Below, one piece after another: positions 26,362 to 34,903 of a stretch of 64,000 nt of DNA; within the stretch, counting starts at the first letter, position 1, and every line of letters begins with the position of its first letter. The stretch comes from CAKZQX01 sp034437035 (GTDB taxonomy: Bacteria; Chloroflexota; Chloroflexia; Chloroflexales; Chloroflexaceae), in contig DAOTUI010000120.1 of NCBI GenBank assembly GCA_034437035.1, positions 61,518-125,517 on the forward strand, written 5' to 3'. The notes below the pieces were generated by a model. The model did not search any database and had not been told where the DNA came from. It saw only the letters and a program-made list of their open reading frames with translations. The translations under genes and the position numbers were made by a program.

Positions 26362-26925
26362 ATGCAGACGATCAAGAAGTATGCCAACCGGAAGCTCTAT
26401 CACACCAATCGCAAGCGGTATATCACCCTTGATGGCATTGGGCGGCTGGTGCAGGCAGGCGAGCATGTTCAGGTTATCGATAATGAAACCGGTGAGGATA
26501 TCACCGGGAGTATCCTGGCCCAGGTTGTTTTACAGACTCGGGGACGCAATGGTGGTGGTGGACCGCTACCGGCAACGGTCCTGACGGGGTTAATCCAGTT
26601 TAGTGGCGATACGCTGACCAGCCTGCGCCGCGTGCTGCTGAACTCACTTGGCGGACAAGAGATTATCGAAGCCGAGATCAAACGCCGGCTGGACAAACTG
26701 GTGGCCGAGGGTGCGTTGAGCAGCGAAGAAGATACCCGACTACGGCATCTTATGCTCCGCGATGATCTGGCCCAGGAAGAGGACCAGACGCTGGAAGTTC
26801 ACGAGGAAGATGTGCCGAACCGGCAGGATGTTGTCCGCCTGCATGCCCAGGTTGATGCGTTAACGGCAGTTGTCGAACAGCTTATGCGGCAGCACGGGGG
26901 TGCTGTGCGCGATGACGATCATTAA
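26362..26925 (+). CDS. phaR: PhaR-like polyhydroxyalkanoate synthesis regulator
   Basis: 187 residues from the ATG at 26362 (AGGAAG 5 bases upstream). The N-terminal about 60 residues are the PHA-accumulation DNA-binding domain: IKKYANRKLYHTNRKRYITLDGI, VQVIDNETGEDITGSILAQVV. A long acidic helical tail follows (residues 105-180). PhaR proteins bind PHA granules and the phasin promoter, and so couple phasin expression to polymer load. Here it is encoded just downstream of the phasin on the same strand with its own promoter. The stop overlaps the edge of element copy C. Confidence 0.92.
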   Translation: MQTIKKYANRKLYHTNRKRYITLDGIGRLVQAGEHVQVIDNETGEDITGSILAQVVLQTRGRNGGGGPLPATVLTGLIQFSGDTLTSLRRVLLNSLGGQEIIEAEIKRRLDKLVAEGALSSEEDTRLRHLMLRDDLAQEEDQTLEVHEEDVPNRQDVVRLHAQVDALTAVVEQLMRQHGGAVRDDDH

Positions 26926-27145
26926 CATGACTTACACGGTCGGTTTTAAGCCAGGTGTTCACCTGGATGAACAGCCCGATCCGCGTCCGGCAGGGCGGAA
27001 GAATCCATTCTTTGTGCCGGAAATTTGGCTCTCCGAGCCAAATTTCCGGCACAAAGAGTAGAAAAAGTACCATGCTGCCGCAGGCGAGTCTGCCTCTGAA
27101 CCTGGGCAAATACCCGATTTGCACGCCCACCGCGTAACATGTGTC
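26924..27145. mobile_element. Hairpin-cored TIR element, copy C (reverse orientation)
   Basis: Ends read AACATGACTTACACGGT and CCACCGCGTAACATGTG. The outer stem is GCGTCCGGCAGG against CTGCCGCAGGCG, so it is flipped relative to copies A, B, E, G, H and I. The central hairpin (27011-27055) has two exact 21-base arms with a 3-base TCC loop; its tip is GGCTC/GAGCC. It fills the whole phaR-patatin gap and contributes the false upstream ATG of the patatin frame. Confidence 0.85.
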
Positions 27146-27175
27146 ATTAACGAACGACTAACCAACGAGGGGAAC

Positions 27176-28417
27176 GTGAGCATCCTCCCATCGCCACAAC
27201 GCAGCAAAACCGCGCTGGTCCTGGCCGGCGGCGGCGTTGCCGGAGCCGTCTACGAGGTCGGCGCACTCTGTGCCGTTGACGAACTGCTGGACCAGATCTC
27301 GGTGAATGATCTGGATATTTATGTAGGAACGAGTGCCGGTGCGCTGGTGGCGTCCTGTCTGGCAAATGGGTTCTCGCCGCGTACGCTGCTGGCTCTGCTC
27401 GATACCTCGGTGCTGGGCATTGAGCAACTCTCCCCGCACCATGTCTACGCCTTCAATCTGCCGGATGTGCTGCGCCGGGGTGCCCGGCTACCGGCAGCAC
27501 TGCTGACAACCCTTCGCCGTATCTTCCAGGAAGGGCCGCATGCCTCGCTCCTGGATCTGCTCGAAACGCTGGCGATTGGCCTGCCGACCGGTCTCTACGA
27601 TACCACTATGCTGGAGCAGTATCTGCGCAATCTGTTTACCCGATCAGGCCATAGCAATGATTTTCGCCACCTGCCGCACGAACTGGCAATTATTGCGACG
27701 GATCTCAACAGTGGACAGCGCGCCATCTTTGGGCATCCGCCACTCGATAACGTGCCGATCTCGCTGGCGGTCTGTGCCTCAGCCGCCGTGCCCCTGTTCT
27801 ACCAGCCGGTGCGCGCCGGATCGAGTGACTACCTTGATGGCGGTATCCGCGGGACAGTCAGCCTCGATGTGGCAATTGACCGGGGGGCCGAGCTAATCAT
27901 CTGCATCAACCCGATGGTGCCATTTGATAACTCACGCCATACCATCGGCGCAAGTCTGGGCGAGCAGGGATTGTCGCACATCGGCAACCAGGTTTTCCGT
28001 ACCTTTGTACATGCCGGGTTGCACTACCATCTTAAACAGGTGCAGCGGCGACACCCCAATGTCGATATTGTGCTGATTGAGCCCCGCCACGACGATCCGC
28101 TGATGTTTGCGGAGAATGCGATGCGCTACCACACCCGGATGACCATCGTCCGGCACGGGTTTGAAACGGTTGCAGAGCATCTGACGGAACAGTATGAGCA
28201 CTACCGTACCCTTCTAGCCCGGCATGGCGTTCGGATTCATGCCGGTCGCATGCAGCAGGCGCTGGAAGACCTGCGCCGGGCCGGTAATGACATCCAGGCG
28301 GTACGGACAGTGCTTTCCCCGGTGAGTACGATCCAGGCAAATTCAACTGATCTGGCGCACACCTTAGCCGAACTTGATCGTCTATTAGATCAGCTAGAGC
28401 GTAAACCAGCCGCATAG
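27176..28417 (+). CDS. Patatin-like phospholipase / RssA family
   Basis: 413 residues from a GTG at 27176, with GAGGGGAAC just before it; the ATG at 27119 lies in element copy C. The patatin signature is intact: oxyanion loop LAGGGVAGAVYEVGA, the nucleophile elbow GTSAG (Ser about 53), and the dyad Asp in DYLDGGIRG. The family hydrolyses lipid acyl esters. Next to phasin and PhaR it might act as an intracellular PHA or membrane-lipid esterase, but that is inference from position only. No signal peptide. The C-terminal about 90 residues form a coiled helix (DLAHTLAELDRLLDQLE). Confidence 0.9.
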   Translation: MSILPSPQRSKTALVLAGGGVAGAVYEVGALCAVDELLDQISVNDLDIYVGTSAGALVASCLANGFSPRTLLALLDTSVLGIEQLSPHHVYAFNLPDVLRRGARLPAALLTTLRRIFQEGPHASLLDLLETLAIGLPTGLYDTTMLEQYLRNLFTRSGHSNDFRHLPHELAIIATDLNSGQRAIFGHPPLDNVPISLAVCASAAVPLFYQPVRAGSSDYLDGGIRGTVSLDVAIDRGAELIICINPMVPFDNSRHTIGASLGEQGLSHIGNQVFRTFVHAGLHYHLKQVQRRHPNVDIVLIEPRHDDPLMFAENAMRYHTRMTIVRHGFETVAEHLTEQYEHYRTLLARHGVRIHAGRMQQALEDLRRAGNDIQAVRTVLSPVSTIQANSTDLAHTLAELDRLLDQLERKPAA

Positions 28418-28583
28418 TCCAGCAGAGACTCCTGCAACGTACCGTATATCTGTTTTGGCGCTACCGGATGTCCCGGCGGCAGCGTTCCTATCAGGAATGT
28501 CCGCTGCTGTCCTGGAGGCTATCTCGCTGTGCTTTTTTAATCGGTTAACCGTATATTTTGCGTTGGCACGTTTCAGATTTTTA

Positions 28584-28717
28584 AGAACCTGTCTGAAAAG
28601 GGGGAGTGTGAGGGACTTTGCCGCTCACGTTCTCCCCTGCCCACCGCTACACGGCGGGCAGAAAAAGGGTTCTTGGAGAGCATCGCCCTCGAAACCGTCC
28701 CTTTTCAGACAGGTTCT
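28584..28717. mobile_element. 134-bp MITE with perfect 19-bp terminal inverted repeats
   Basis: AGAACCTGTCTGAAAAGGG at 28584-28602 is exactly complementary to 28699-28717. The interior is about 95 bases and non-coding. The ends resemble those of IS elements whose repeats carry CTGTCTGAAAA. No flanking target duplication is evident. It lies between the patatin and the S8 protease genes. Confidence 0.85.
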
Positions 28718-28758
28718 GAGATAAACCATATCTGAAGCAATCAACACAACATAGATAT

Positions 28759-31700
28759 ATGAGATTAAATATGACATGTCGACGTTTGTCTAGTGTATTT
28801 ATCCTTACGCTCCTTTTACTCTTTCTTCCGATTGGGCTCATCCCGCCGGCAGCCCGCGCCACTGATCCGGCCAGTCCAGATCCCCAGGCCGGCGGGAGTC
28901 CCTTTAGCACGACACCCGACCGGCTCACCGCAACGATACCGATGGGCGAACGGCAGCAGGTTGCACTCGAGATCACCAACGGCGGCACGGTGTCGCTTAC
29001 ACCCAGGCTGTACGAGGCGCAATCAGCACCGCCGGTTGGAGCCGTATCCCGGCGGGTGGTACCCCAGGAACTGCGCCGGGTCGCCCTCCCCAATCAAGCG
29101 GAGCGGATCGACACCCAACTGACACGCGACCTGGATGCGTCAGCGGATGGGCAGACCGAGTTCCTGGTGTTCCTGAAAGACCAGCCGGATCTTTCGGGGG
29201 CCTATCGTATTGCCGACTGGAATGCGCGCGGGCAGTATGTCTACGAAACGCTGCTGCAGCATGCGGCCCGCAGCCAGCAACCGCTGCGCGACTGGCTTGA
29301 TGCGCGCGGCCTGGAGTATCAACCCTTCTGGATTGCCAATGCAATTGCGGTTGAAGGCAGCGCGGCGGATGTGCAGGCGCTGGCAGGCCGGGCCGAGGTT
29401 GCGTTGCTACGCGCCAATCGGGTTTCCCGCCTGGATAACGCCGGCAGCACCGATACCAGTACCTTCAGCTCCTATCCGGCAACTGCACCGAAGCAGTTCG
29501 CACCGAACCTGACAGTCCCCTCGGCCTGCGATCCCGATGCGCAGGGCATCTGCTGGAACATCCGCAAGATTGCGGCGGATCGGGTCTGGAACGAGTTTGG
29601 GATCGATGGAGCCGGCATCACGGTTGCCAGTATTGACAGCGGTGTCTCCTATAATCATCAGGCGCTGCTGCCCCAATATCGGGGCTATGACACGTCGGGC
29701 AGCATTGAGCATACCTACAACTGGTTTGATCCGCAAGATCCCCTGTCCGAACCATTCGACGCGGGCAACCATGGCACGCACACCATGGGCACGATGGTGG
29801 GCAATGGTGACGGCACCGACGCTCAACCGGCGATTGGGGTTGCCCCTGGCGCGGCATGGATCGCGGCACGGGGCTGTGAGAAGACCTTCTGCTCAGAGGC
29901 GGCATTGATAGCTGCCGCCGAGTGGCTGCTCAATCCGACCGACCCCGACGGCAAGAACCCCCGACCTGACCTGCGGCCGCAAGTTATTAATAACTCGTGG
30001 GCCGATAGCGTCGGTGGCAATGATCAGTATGCCGGCTACACCACCGCATGGCGCGCGGCGGGGATCTTCCCGGTGTTTGCGGCCGGCAATGGCAATAATG
30101 CAACCTGCAGCACCGTGGCTTCGCCGGGTGACTACAGCAATGTGGTTGGGGTTGGCGCAACGAATAAGAATGATGAGATTGCCTCCTTCAGCAGTATTGG
30201 TCCGTCACTTGACGGCGACCTCAAGCCGGATATCAGCGCGCCGGGCCAGGGGATTGTCTCAACGTTCGCCGGCAGCGACACCAGCTATGGCTCACTCCAG
30301 GGCACCTCCATGGCCGCGCCGCACGTGGCCGCCACGGTTGCGCTGCTCTGGTCCGCCAATCCCGCGCTGATTAGCGATTACGATGCCACCTACGCAATCC
30401 TGGCCGAGAGTGCCATTGGCAGCACGGACTCAAGTTTTACCGGGTCGCAGTATGCGAACTGCCCGGCTGATACCATCCCAAACAACATCTATGGCTATGG
30501 CGTCCTAAATGCCTATGCCGCCGTTGCCGCCGCCACGGTTGATGTGCCCTGGCTGGAACTGCCCGCCGGCCTGCCGAATATTACGCCGGGCGCGTCAGAG
30601 ACGATTTCGGTTACGCTGGATGCGGGGCGCGTTTCCGAACCGGGCGAGTACCAGGCACGACTACTGCTCCACACGGATAACTTGAGCCAGACGCCCCTGA
30701 TGGTTGAGGTTGACCTGACCGTCACTCCGGTCGATCCGCAGGTCATTATCACCGGCAGCCTCAGCGACAACGAGACGGGCATGCCGATTACCGGAACGGT
30801 TACGGTGAGTGGCGGCCCGACCGTGCCGGTCAACAGCAGCGGAAACTTCACCATTACCTTGAAGACACGCTCCGAACCGTACACGCTCACGGCCGGCGCA
30901 CCCGGATACCTGAGTCAGACCATCGAAGTTGCAGCCCAGGCGGGCACGGTCAGCACACCGCTGTTTGCCCTGGTTGCCGACCTGCCGCGCATGGTCGCCG
31001 AGACCGACCCGTTGACGGCAACGCTGGCCTTTGGCGAAGTGGCCGAGTTTGCGGTAACGGTAGCAAATACCGGCACACAGCCGCTCGACTACACGCTTGA
31101 AGTGCCCCCGGAGCAGTATGGCATCTGGCGTAGCGATGAGACGGACGGCCCGGCGTCAACCTGGATTGATCTGCCGCCGGGGACAACGACTGCCCTGGAA
31201 CTGGCGGATAATGCCACGTCCGATGAACTACCGCTTGGGTTTGATTTTCCCTTCTATGGAAATTTCTATGACGAAGTCTATCTGAGTGCAAATGGGGTTG
31301 TAACGTTCAATCCACAAAGCGATCCCGATCCCATTGAGTTTGACCGAGCCTGCCTGCCGGTGCCGGAGTCATTTTCGCGGGCCATTGTGCCCCTGCGTAC
31401 CAACCTGGACCCGTCGCAGGGGGGGACGATCCGCTATGGCACGGTTGCGGCGGGCTTTGTGATCCTGTTTGAGAGTGTGCCACGGCATGGTGAACCTGAT
31501 CAGCGGTTCACGTTTCAGATTGTGTTGGCGCGCGATGGGCGGATTATGTTTAACTATGGGCAACTGGATATGCTGCCGGCGGATGTTGCGGTTGGTATTC
31601 AGCACCGTAGCCGGGATATCCAGAAGATCGGCTGCGGGCAGAGCACGCCGATTGCGGATGGGCTGACGATTGAGTGGCGACCTCAGACCAATCCGCAGTT

Positions 31701-31920
31701 CTGGGTTGAACTCCCCGAAGATAGTGGCAACATTGCAGCAGGGACCGAGGAAGAAGTGTCCATCATGTTGGACTGGGTGATGCCGACGCAGCAACAACCC
31801 TATCGCAGCGCGGTTCTGCTACGCAGCAATGATCCCTATCAGCCGGTCATCCGGCTGCCGGTTGAACTGACGACGCTGGAAGCGCCCTATCAACTGCATA
31901 TGCCAATTGTGGCCCGGTGA
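28759..31920 (+). CDS. Secreted subtilisin-family (S8) serine protease with C-terminal accessory domains
   Basis: 1053 residues. A Sec signal peptide at 1-34 (SVFILTLLLLFLPIGL, then PPAARA). A propeptide-like region follows, then the S8 catalytic domain with Asp in SIDSGVSYNH (D293), His in NHGTHTMG (H338), Asn in NNSWAD and Ser in GTSMAAPH (S517). The second half (about 590-1040) is beta-rich: CARDB/BACON-like repeats, a carboxypeptidase-regulatory-like segment (ITGSLSDNETGMPITGTVTV) and a third domain around GLGFDFPFYG-like LPLGFDFPFYGNFYDEVYLS. The last residues are LHMPIVAR, similar to the YLPLVTR end of the DUF1501 protein here. No ribosome site precedes ATG 28759; ATG 28771 is an alternative. 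Confidence 0.93.
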   Translation: MRLNMTCRRLSSVFILTLLLLFLPIGLIPPAARATDPASPDPQAGGSPFSTTPDRLTATIPMGERQQVALEITNGGTVSLTPRLYEAQSAPPVGAVSRRVVPQELRRVALPNQAERIDTQLTRDLDASADGQTEFLVFLKDQPDLSGAYRIADWNARGQYVYETLLQHAARSQQPLRDWLDARGLEYQPFWIANAIAVEGSAADVQALAGRAEVALLRANRVSRLDNAGSTDTSTFSSYPATAPKQFAPNLTVPSACDPDAQGICWNIRKIAADRVWNEFGIDGAGITVASIDSGVSYNHQALLPQYRGYDTSGSIEHTYNWFDPQDPLSEPFDAGNHGTHTMGTMVGNGDGTDAQPAIGVAPGAAWIAARGCEKTFCSEAALIAAAEWLLNPTDPDGKNPRPDLRPQVINNSWADSVGGNDQYAGYTTAWRAAGIFPVFAAGNGNNATCSTVASPGDYSNVVGVGATNKNDEIASFSSIGPSLDGDLKPDISAPGQGIVSTFAGSDTSYGSLQGTSMAAPHVAATVALLWSANPALISDYDATYAILAESAIGSTDSSFTGSQYANCPADTIPNNIYGYGVLNAYAAVAAATVDVPWLELPAGLPNITPGASETISVTLDAGRVSEPGEYQARLLLHTDNLSQTPLMVEVDLTVTPVDPQVIITGSLSDNETGMPITGTVTVSGGPTVPVNSSGNFTITLKTRSEPYTLTAGAPGYLSQTIEVAAQAGTVSTPLFALVADLPRMVAETDPLTATLAFGEVAEFAVTVANTGTQPLDYTLEVPPEQYGIWRSDETDGPASTWIDLPPGTTTALELADNATSDELPLGFDFPFYGNFYDEVYLSANGVVTFNPQSDPDPIEFDRACLPVPESFSRAIVPLRTNLDPSQGGTIRYGTVAAGFVILFESVPRHGEPDQRFTFQIVLARDGRIMFNYGQLDMLPADVAVGIQHRSRDIQKIGCGQSTPIADGLTIEWRPQTNPQFWVELPEDSGNIAAGTEEEVSIMLDWVMPTQQQPYRSAVLLRSNDPYQPVIRLPVELTTLEAPYQLHMPIVAR

Positions 31921-31981
31921 TCAGGCCGGGTGATGCGGACGGAACCTGCCGCATCACCCGACAACACACAATATCTTCATT

Positions 31982-32201
31982 ACACGCGTTACGCGGTCGG
32001 TTCCCAACCCGGGCGTCTGCCGGGACAACCGGCCCGATGCGCCTCCGGCAGGGTGGAATGGGACATTCTTTTCCGAAACATGTGGCTCGGAGAGCCACAT
32101 GTTTCGGAAAAAGACAAAACAGTACCATGCTGCCGCAGGCGAAATACGCCGTTATCGAGAGCAAACGGTCCGTTTGAACGCACACCGGGTAAGTCGTATT
32201 A
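31982..32201. mobile_element. Hairpin-cored TIR element, copy D (reverse orientation)
   Basis: Left end ACACGCGTTACGCGGT, right end ACACCGGGTAAGTCGTATT. The outer stem is GCGCCTCCGGCAGG against CTGCCGCAGGCG. The central hairpin (32069-32111) has two exact 20-base arms with a GGA loop and a GTGGCTC/GAGCCAC tip. It follows the protease gene and abuts copy E. Confidence 0.85.
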
Positions 32202-32204
32202 ATT

Positions 32205-32398
32205 ACACGCGTTACGCGGTGCAGCTTATTTCGGTCTGATGACCAACCCAAACGTCAGCTTCGCCTGCGGCAGCATGGTACTTTTTTAGCTTTTGCACAA
32301 AAAATTCGCAACGTGAATTTTTTGTGCAAAAGCTCCGGGTTCTTCCGCCCTGCCGGAGGCGATATCTCCTTCCAAAACAGGGACCACGTAACGCGTGT
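32205..32398. mobile_element. Hairpin-cored TIR element, copy E
   Basis: 194 bases. Ends ACACGCGTTACGCGGT and ACCACGTAACGCGTGT pair at 15 of 16 positions. Outer stem CGCCTGCGGCAG against CTGCCGGAGGCG. Central hairpin 32288-32334 with exact 20-base arms around GCAACGT. It is head-to-tail with copy D. Confidence 0.9.
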
Positions 32399-32400
32399 CA

Positions 32401-32490
32401 GTTACGCGAGTTACGCGGTGCGGACTGTTCCAGTCTCGTGCCGGACGCGAACGCCGGTTTCGCCTGCGGCAGCAGTAAGAGCGAAAAATC
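32401..32490. repeat. Left half of a hairpin-cored element (copy F)
   Basis: GTTACGCGAGTTACGCGGTG at the left followed by TTCGCCTGCGGCAGCAG at 32458-32474, then sequence diverges before any hairpin. It is a fragment that completes a three-element cluster D-E-F. Confidence 0.7.
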
Positions 32491-32530
32491 TTTCGCCCCT
32501 ACCCCTACCCCTACCGCTGTCACACATTCG

Positions 32531-34903
32531 TTACTTCTGCCCCCGTTTTTTGTCCCCTGCCTGCGGATCATCCAGGTCGATACCCCGCTCCGCGAACAGT
32601 TCGCGCAAACGCGGCAGATCGTCCGGGTCGATCTGCACCGGCACGCCCTCCGGCTGGTAGGGCTGGAGCAGCGCATTGATCTCCGGATCATCCTGGAGCG
32701 CCGCCAGGGTGCGTGCATCACTCAGGCGCAGCAGTAGCGGGCGCTCAACCCGGGCGCTCCCGAAGAAGCCACCCCACACCTTGATCGCCTGCTCCAGTTC
32801 GGCGGGGAGTACACCACCAGACCAGCCGGCCAGCAGCGCGATGATCCGCTCAACCGGCAGGCCATGCTGCACCGCCTGCTGCACCTGCGCCGTCATCACC
32901 TGCAGATCGGCACCAACCTCAACCGTGAAGGGCGCCAGCGCGCGCTTGAGGTAGAGCCGGGGCGCGCCGGGCCGAAAGCGGATCAGCCCGTCGGGTTCAA
33001 CCTCCAGGTAGGAGATTGGCGTCACCTGCTGGTCGCCGGGGGGCGGGGGAGCCGCGTAAACCACCGGCAGGGTATCCAGATCGAAGAGAGCCGCCTCCAC
33101 ACGCAGTTGCGCTTCGGGAGGCACCAGCGCGCTGGTGGGAGTCAGGCGGCGCGCCAGCAGTGTAGCATCGTGCGCGGCAAGGCGGTCCAGCAGGGCCGGC
33201 TCGGCCTGGAGCAGCACCAGATCATCACGCAGCAGCACGCGGTCCTGGGCGCGGCCCCACTCCTGCAGGGTGTAGGCCACATTCTGCGGCAGTTCCGCGC
33301 CGCTCTCCCGCTCCAGCGCGGCGGTTACCTCTTCAATCGACATGCCATGTTGCCGGCGGGCGCGATAGATCGACTCGCGCGTCAGCCGGTAGGCCGCTAC
33401 CTGATCCAGCCGCCCGCGCTCGGCGATACGATCAAGTAGGGCCAGGTGGGTCTCCTGAACCGGCGGGTAGGCCAGCACCTCAAAGGTCGGCTGGACAATC
33501 AGGCGTCCGCCGGTGGGTTCGGCATGTTCGGGCAGGGGCTTATCCAACAAAATATGCGCACCCTGCGCAGTCAGGCGGAAGGCCGCCGGCCCGGAGTCAT
33601 CATCGGTGGGAGCCTCACCGATATCGACCAGGCCCAGCCAGTGCAGCGGCTCGCGCAGGATCATATCAATAAAGCCACCCTCGACAAACGACCAGCCCTC
33701 TTCTTCGTTCAGGGGCGCATCGCTCTCGTAGAACCGTCCCTGAGCGGTCTCCCATACCTGCGGTATCACAAAGGTCCACCCCAGGTTATTTCCATAGTCA
33801 ACATAGGGGTTATTCATCCCCGACCAGCTTGAGGTCTGGCGCGGCAGCAGAAATTCGTAGTGCCGCTGAAAGAAGAGATCACGTAGCCGGGCCGCATCCT
33901 GCCAGCCTTCGCCGACATAGTCCACCAGTTTGCGCAGGACAATCTGACGCGCCATGACCACAAACGGCGGCGCATCCGTATCACTGACGCGCCGCCCACG
34001 AATATTCACGTCGGGGATACGCAGCAGTTCATCCCAGGCCCGCATCTGCCGGTAGGCCGCGAAACCGGCTTTGACCCGCTCGACCAGCGGGCGCAGAAAG
34101 AAGGCTTCCGCGTCCGGGGCCGGGGTGAGCGTGTTACCTTCCTGGCGCACCAGTTGGCAGTGCATCAGGAGCGCGCGCAGGAAGCGCAGCCGCCCGGCAT
34201 AGTTTTCGTCCCGCACATCGTCCAGGGACTCACTGCGGGTCAACTCGGCATTGATGCGCTTCAGGTGAGTCTTGCTAACCAGCCCCTGTTTGGTGACTGT
34301 CACCGTATTATCGCGCAGGTAACTCCAGTAGAGGTAGAGATCGCGCTGGAACGCACCCGCATCGCCGGGGTTGACCTGCGGCGGCGGTGGCCCCTCCAGG
34401 CTGGTGGTAACGGGGGATAGCGCCGGCAGTGCCGCCAGCACCGGCGCGGGAATGAGTAGCTCGATGCGCGGGCCGAGGTCAAGATACTGGCTACCATAGC
34501 GCGGCTCGCCCGGCGAGAGGACCAGACCCGTCTGTATCAACGCGATAACTTCGGCCTCAAATGTGCCGGGCTGTGGCCGGTAGGTCGGCGCGTAGTAGCC
34601 GCGATACGAACCTGGGGATGAAGAGGCTTCAACCAGGTTGCTCCGCAGCGCCTGCCGGCGCAGACCGGCCGTGCTGATACGCCCGCCGGCCATCTGGATC
34701 ATTTCGAGCAGGGCGCGCTGACGCTCATTCAACTGCTCAACCCGCTCGCGGACCAGCTCGGGCTGGGACATCTGCGCGGCGACGGCCCGGGCCTGTTCAG
34801 TCCGATCTTTGTGACTGCGCGTCAGTCCCCAGACTTTCCCCATGTCGTTGAGAATATTTTTTGTGTGAGCCGTGAGCAGGTCAATGGTTGACTGGTCGGT
34901 CAT
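32531..34903 (-). CDS. Helicase-associated (XPB/Ssl2 C-terminal-like) protein, third gene of XPB operon
   Basis: 790 residues. The C-terminal third carries the helicase-associated domain seen with XPB/Ssl2-like proteins (RLIVQPTFEVLAYPPVQ, then LDRIAERGRLDQVAAYRLT and ESIYRARRQHGMSIEEVTAAL). The middle is helical and may form winged-helix units. No helicase motor motifs are present. It overlaps the 787-residue gene by 4 bases, and both follow the XPB helicase gene, so they are made together and probably act in one complex. The end of the protein is acidic and Lys-rich (DDPQAGDKKRGQK). The role (DNA repair, transcription or defence) is not known. Confidence 0.85.
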   Translation of the reverse strand: MTDQSTIDLLTAHTKNILNDMGKVWGLTRSHKDRTEQARAVAAQMSQPELVRERVEQLNERQRALLEMIQMAGGRISTAGLRRQALRSNLVEASSSPGSYRGYYAPTYRPQPGTFEAEVIALIQTGLVLSPGEPRYGSQYLDLGPRIELLIPAPVLAALPALSPVTTSLEGPPPPQVNPGDAGAFQRDLYLYWSYLRDNTVTVTKQGLVSKTHLKRINAELTRSESLDDVRDENYAGRLRFLRALLMHCQLVRQEGNTLTPAPDAEAFFLRPLVERVKAGFAAYRQMRAWDELLRIPDVNIRGRRVSDTDAPPFVVMARQIVLRKLVDYVGEGWQDAARLRDLFFQRHYEFLLPRQTSSWSGMNNPYVDYGNNLGWTFVIPQVWETAQGRFYESDAPLNEEEGWSFVEGGFIDMILREPLHWLGLVDIGEAPTDDDSGPAAFRLTAQGAHILLDKPLPEHAEPTGGRLIVQPTFEVLAYPPVQETHLALLDRIAERGRLDQVAAYRLTRESIYRARRQHGMSIEEVTAALERESGAELPQNVAYTLQEWGRAQDRVLLRDDLVLLQAEPALLDRLAAHDATLLARRLTPTSALVPPEAQLRVEAALFDLDTLPVVYAAPPPPGDQQVTPISYLEVEPDGLIRFRPGAPRLYLKRALAPFTVEVGADLQVMTAQVQQAVQHGLPVERIIALLAGWSGGVLPAELEQAIKVWGGFFGSARVERPLLLRLSDARTLAALQDDPEINALLQPYQPEGVPVQIDPDDLPRLRELFAERGIDLDDPQAGDKKRGQK

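Noticed and set aside
27119..27175. Upstream ATG extending the patatin frame
   Set aside because: It lies within element copy C and lacks a ribosome site; the GTG at 27176 has one and is at the expected distance from the glycine loop.
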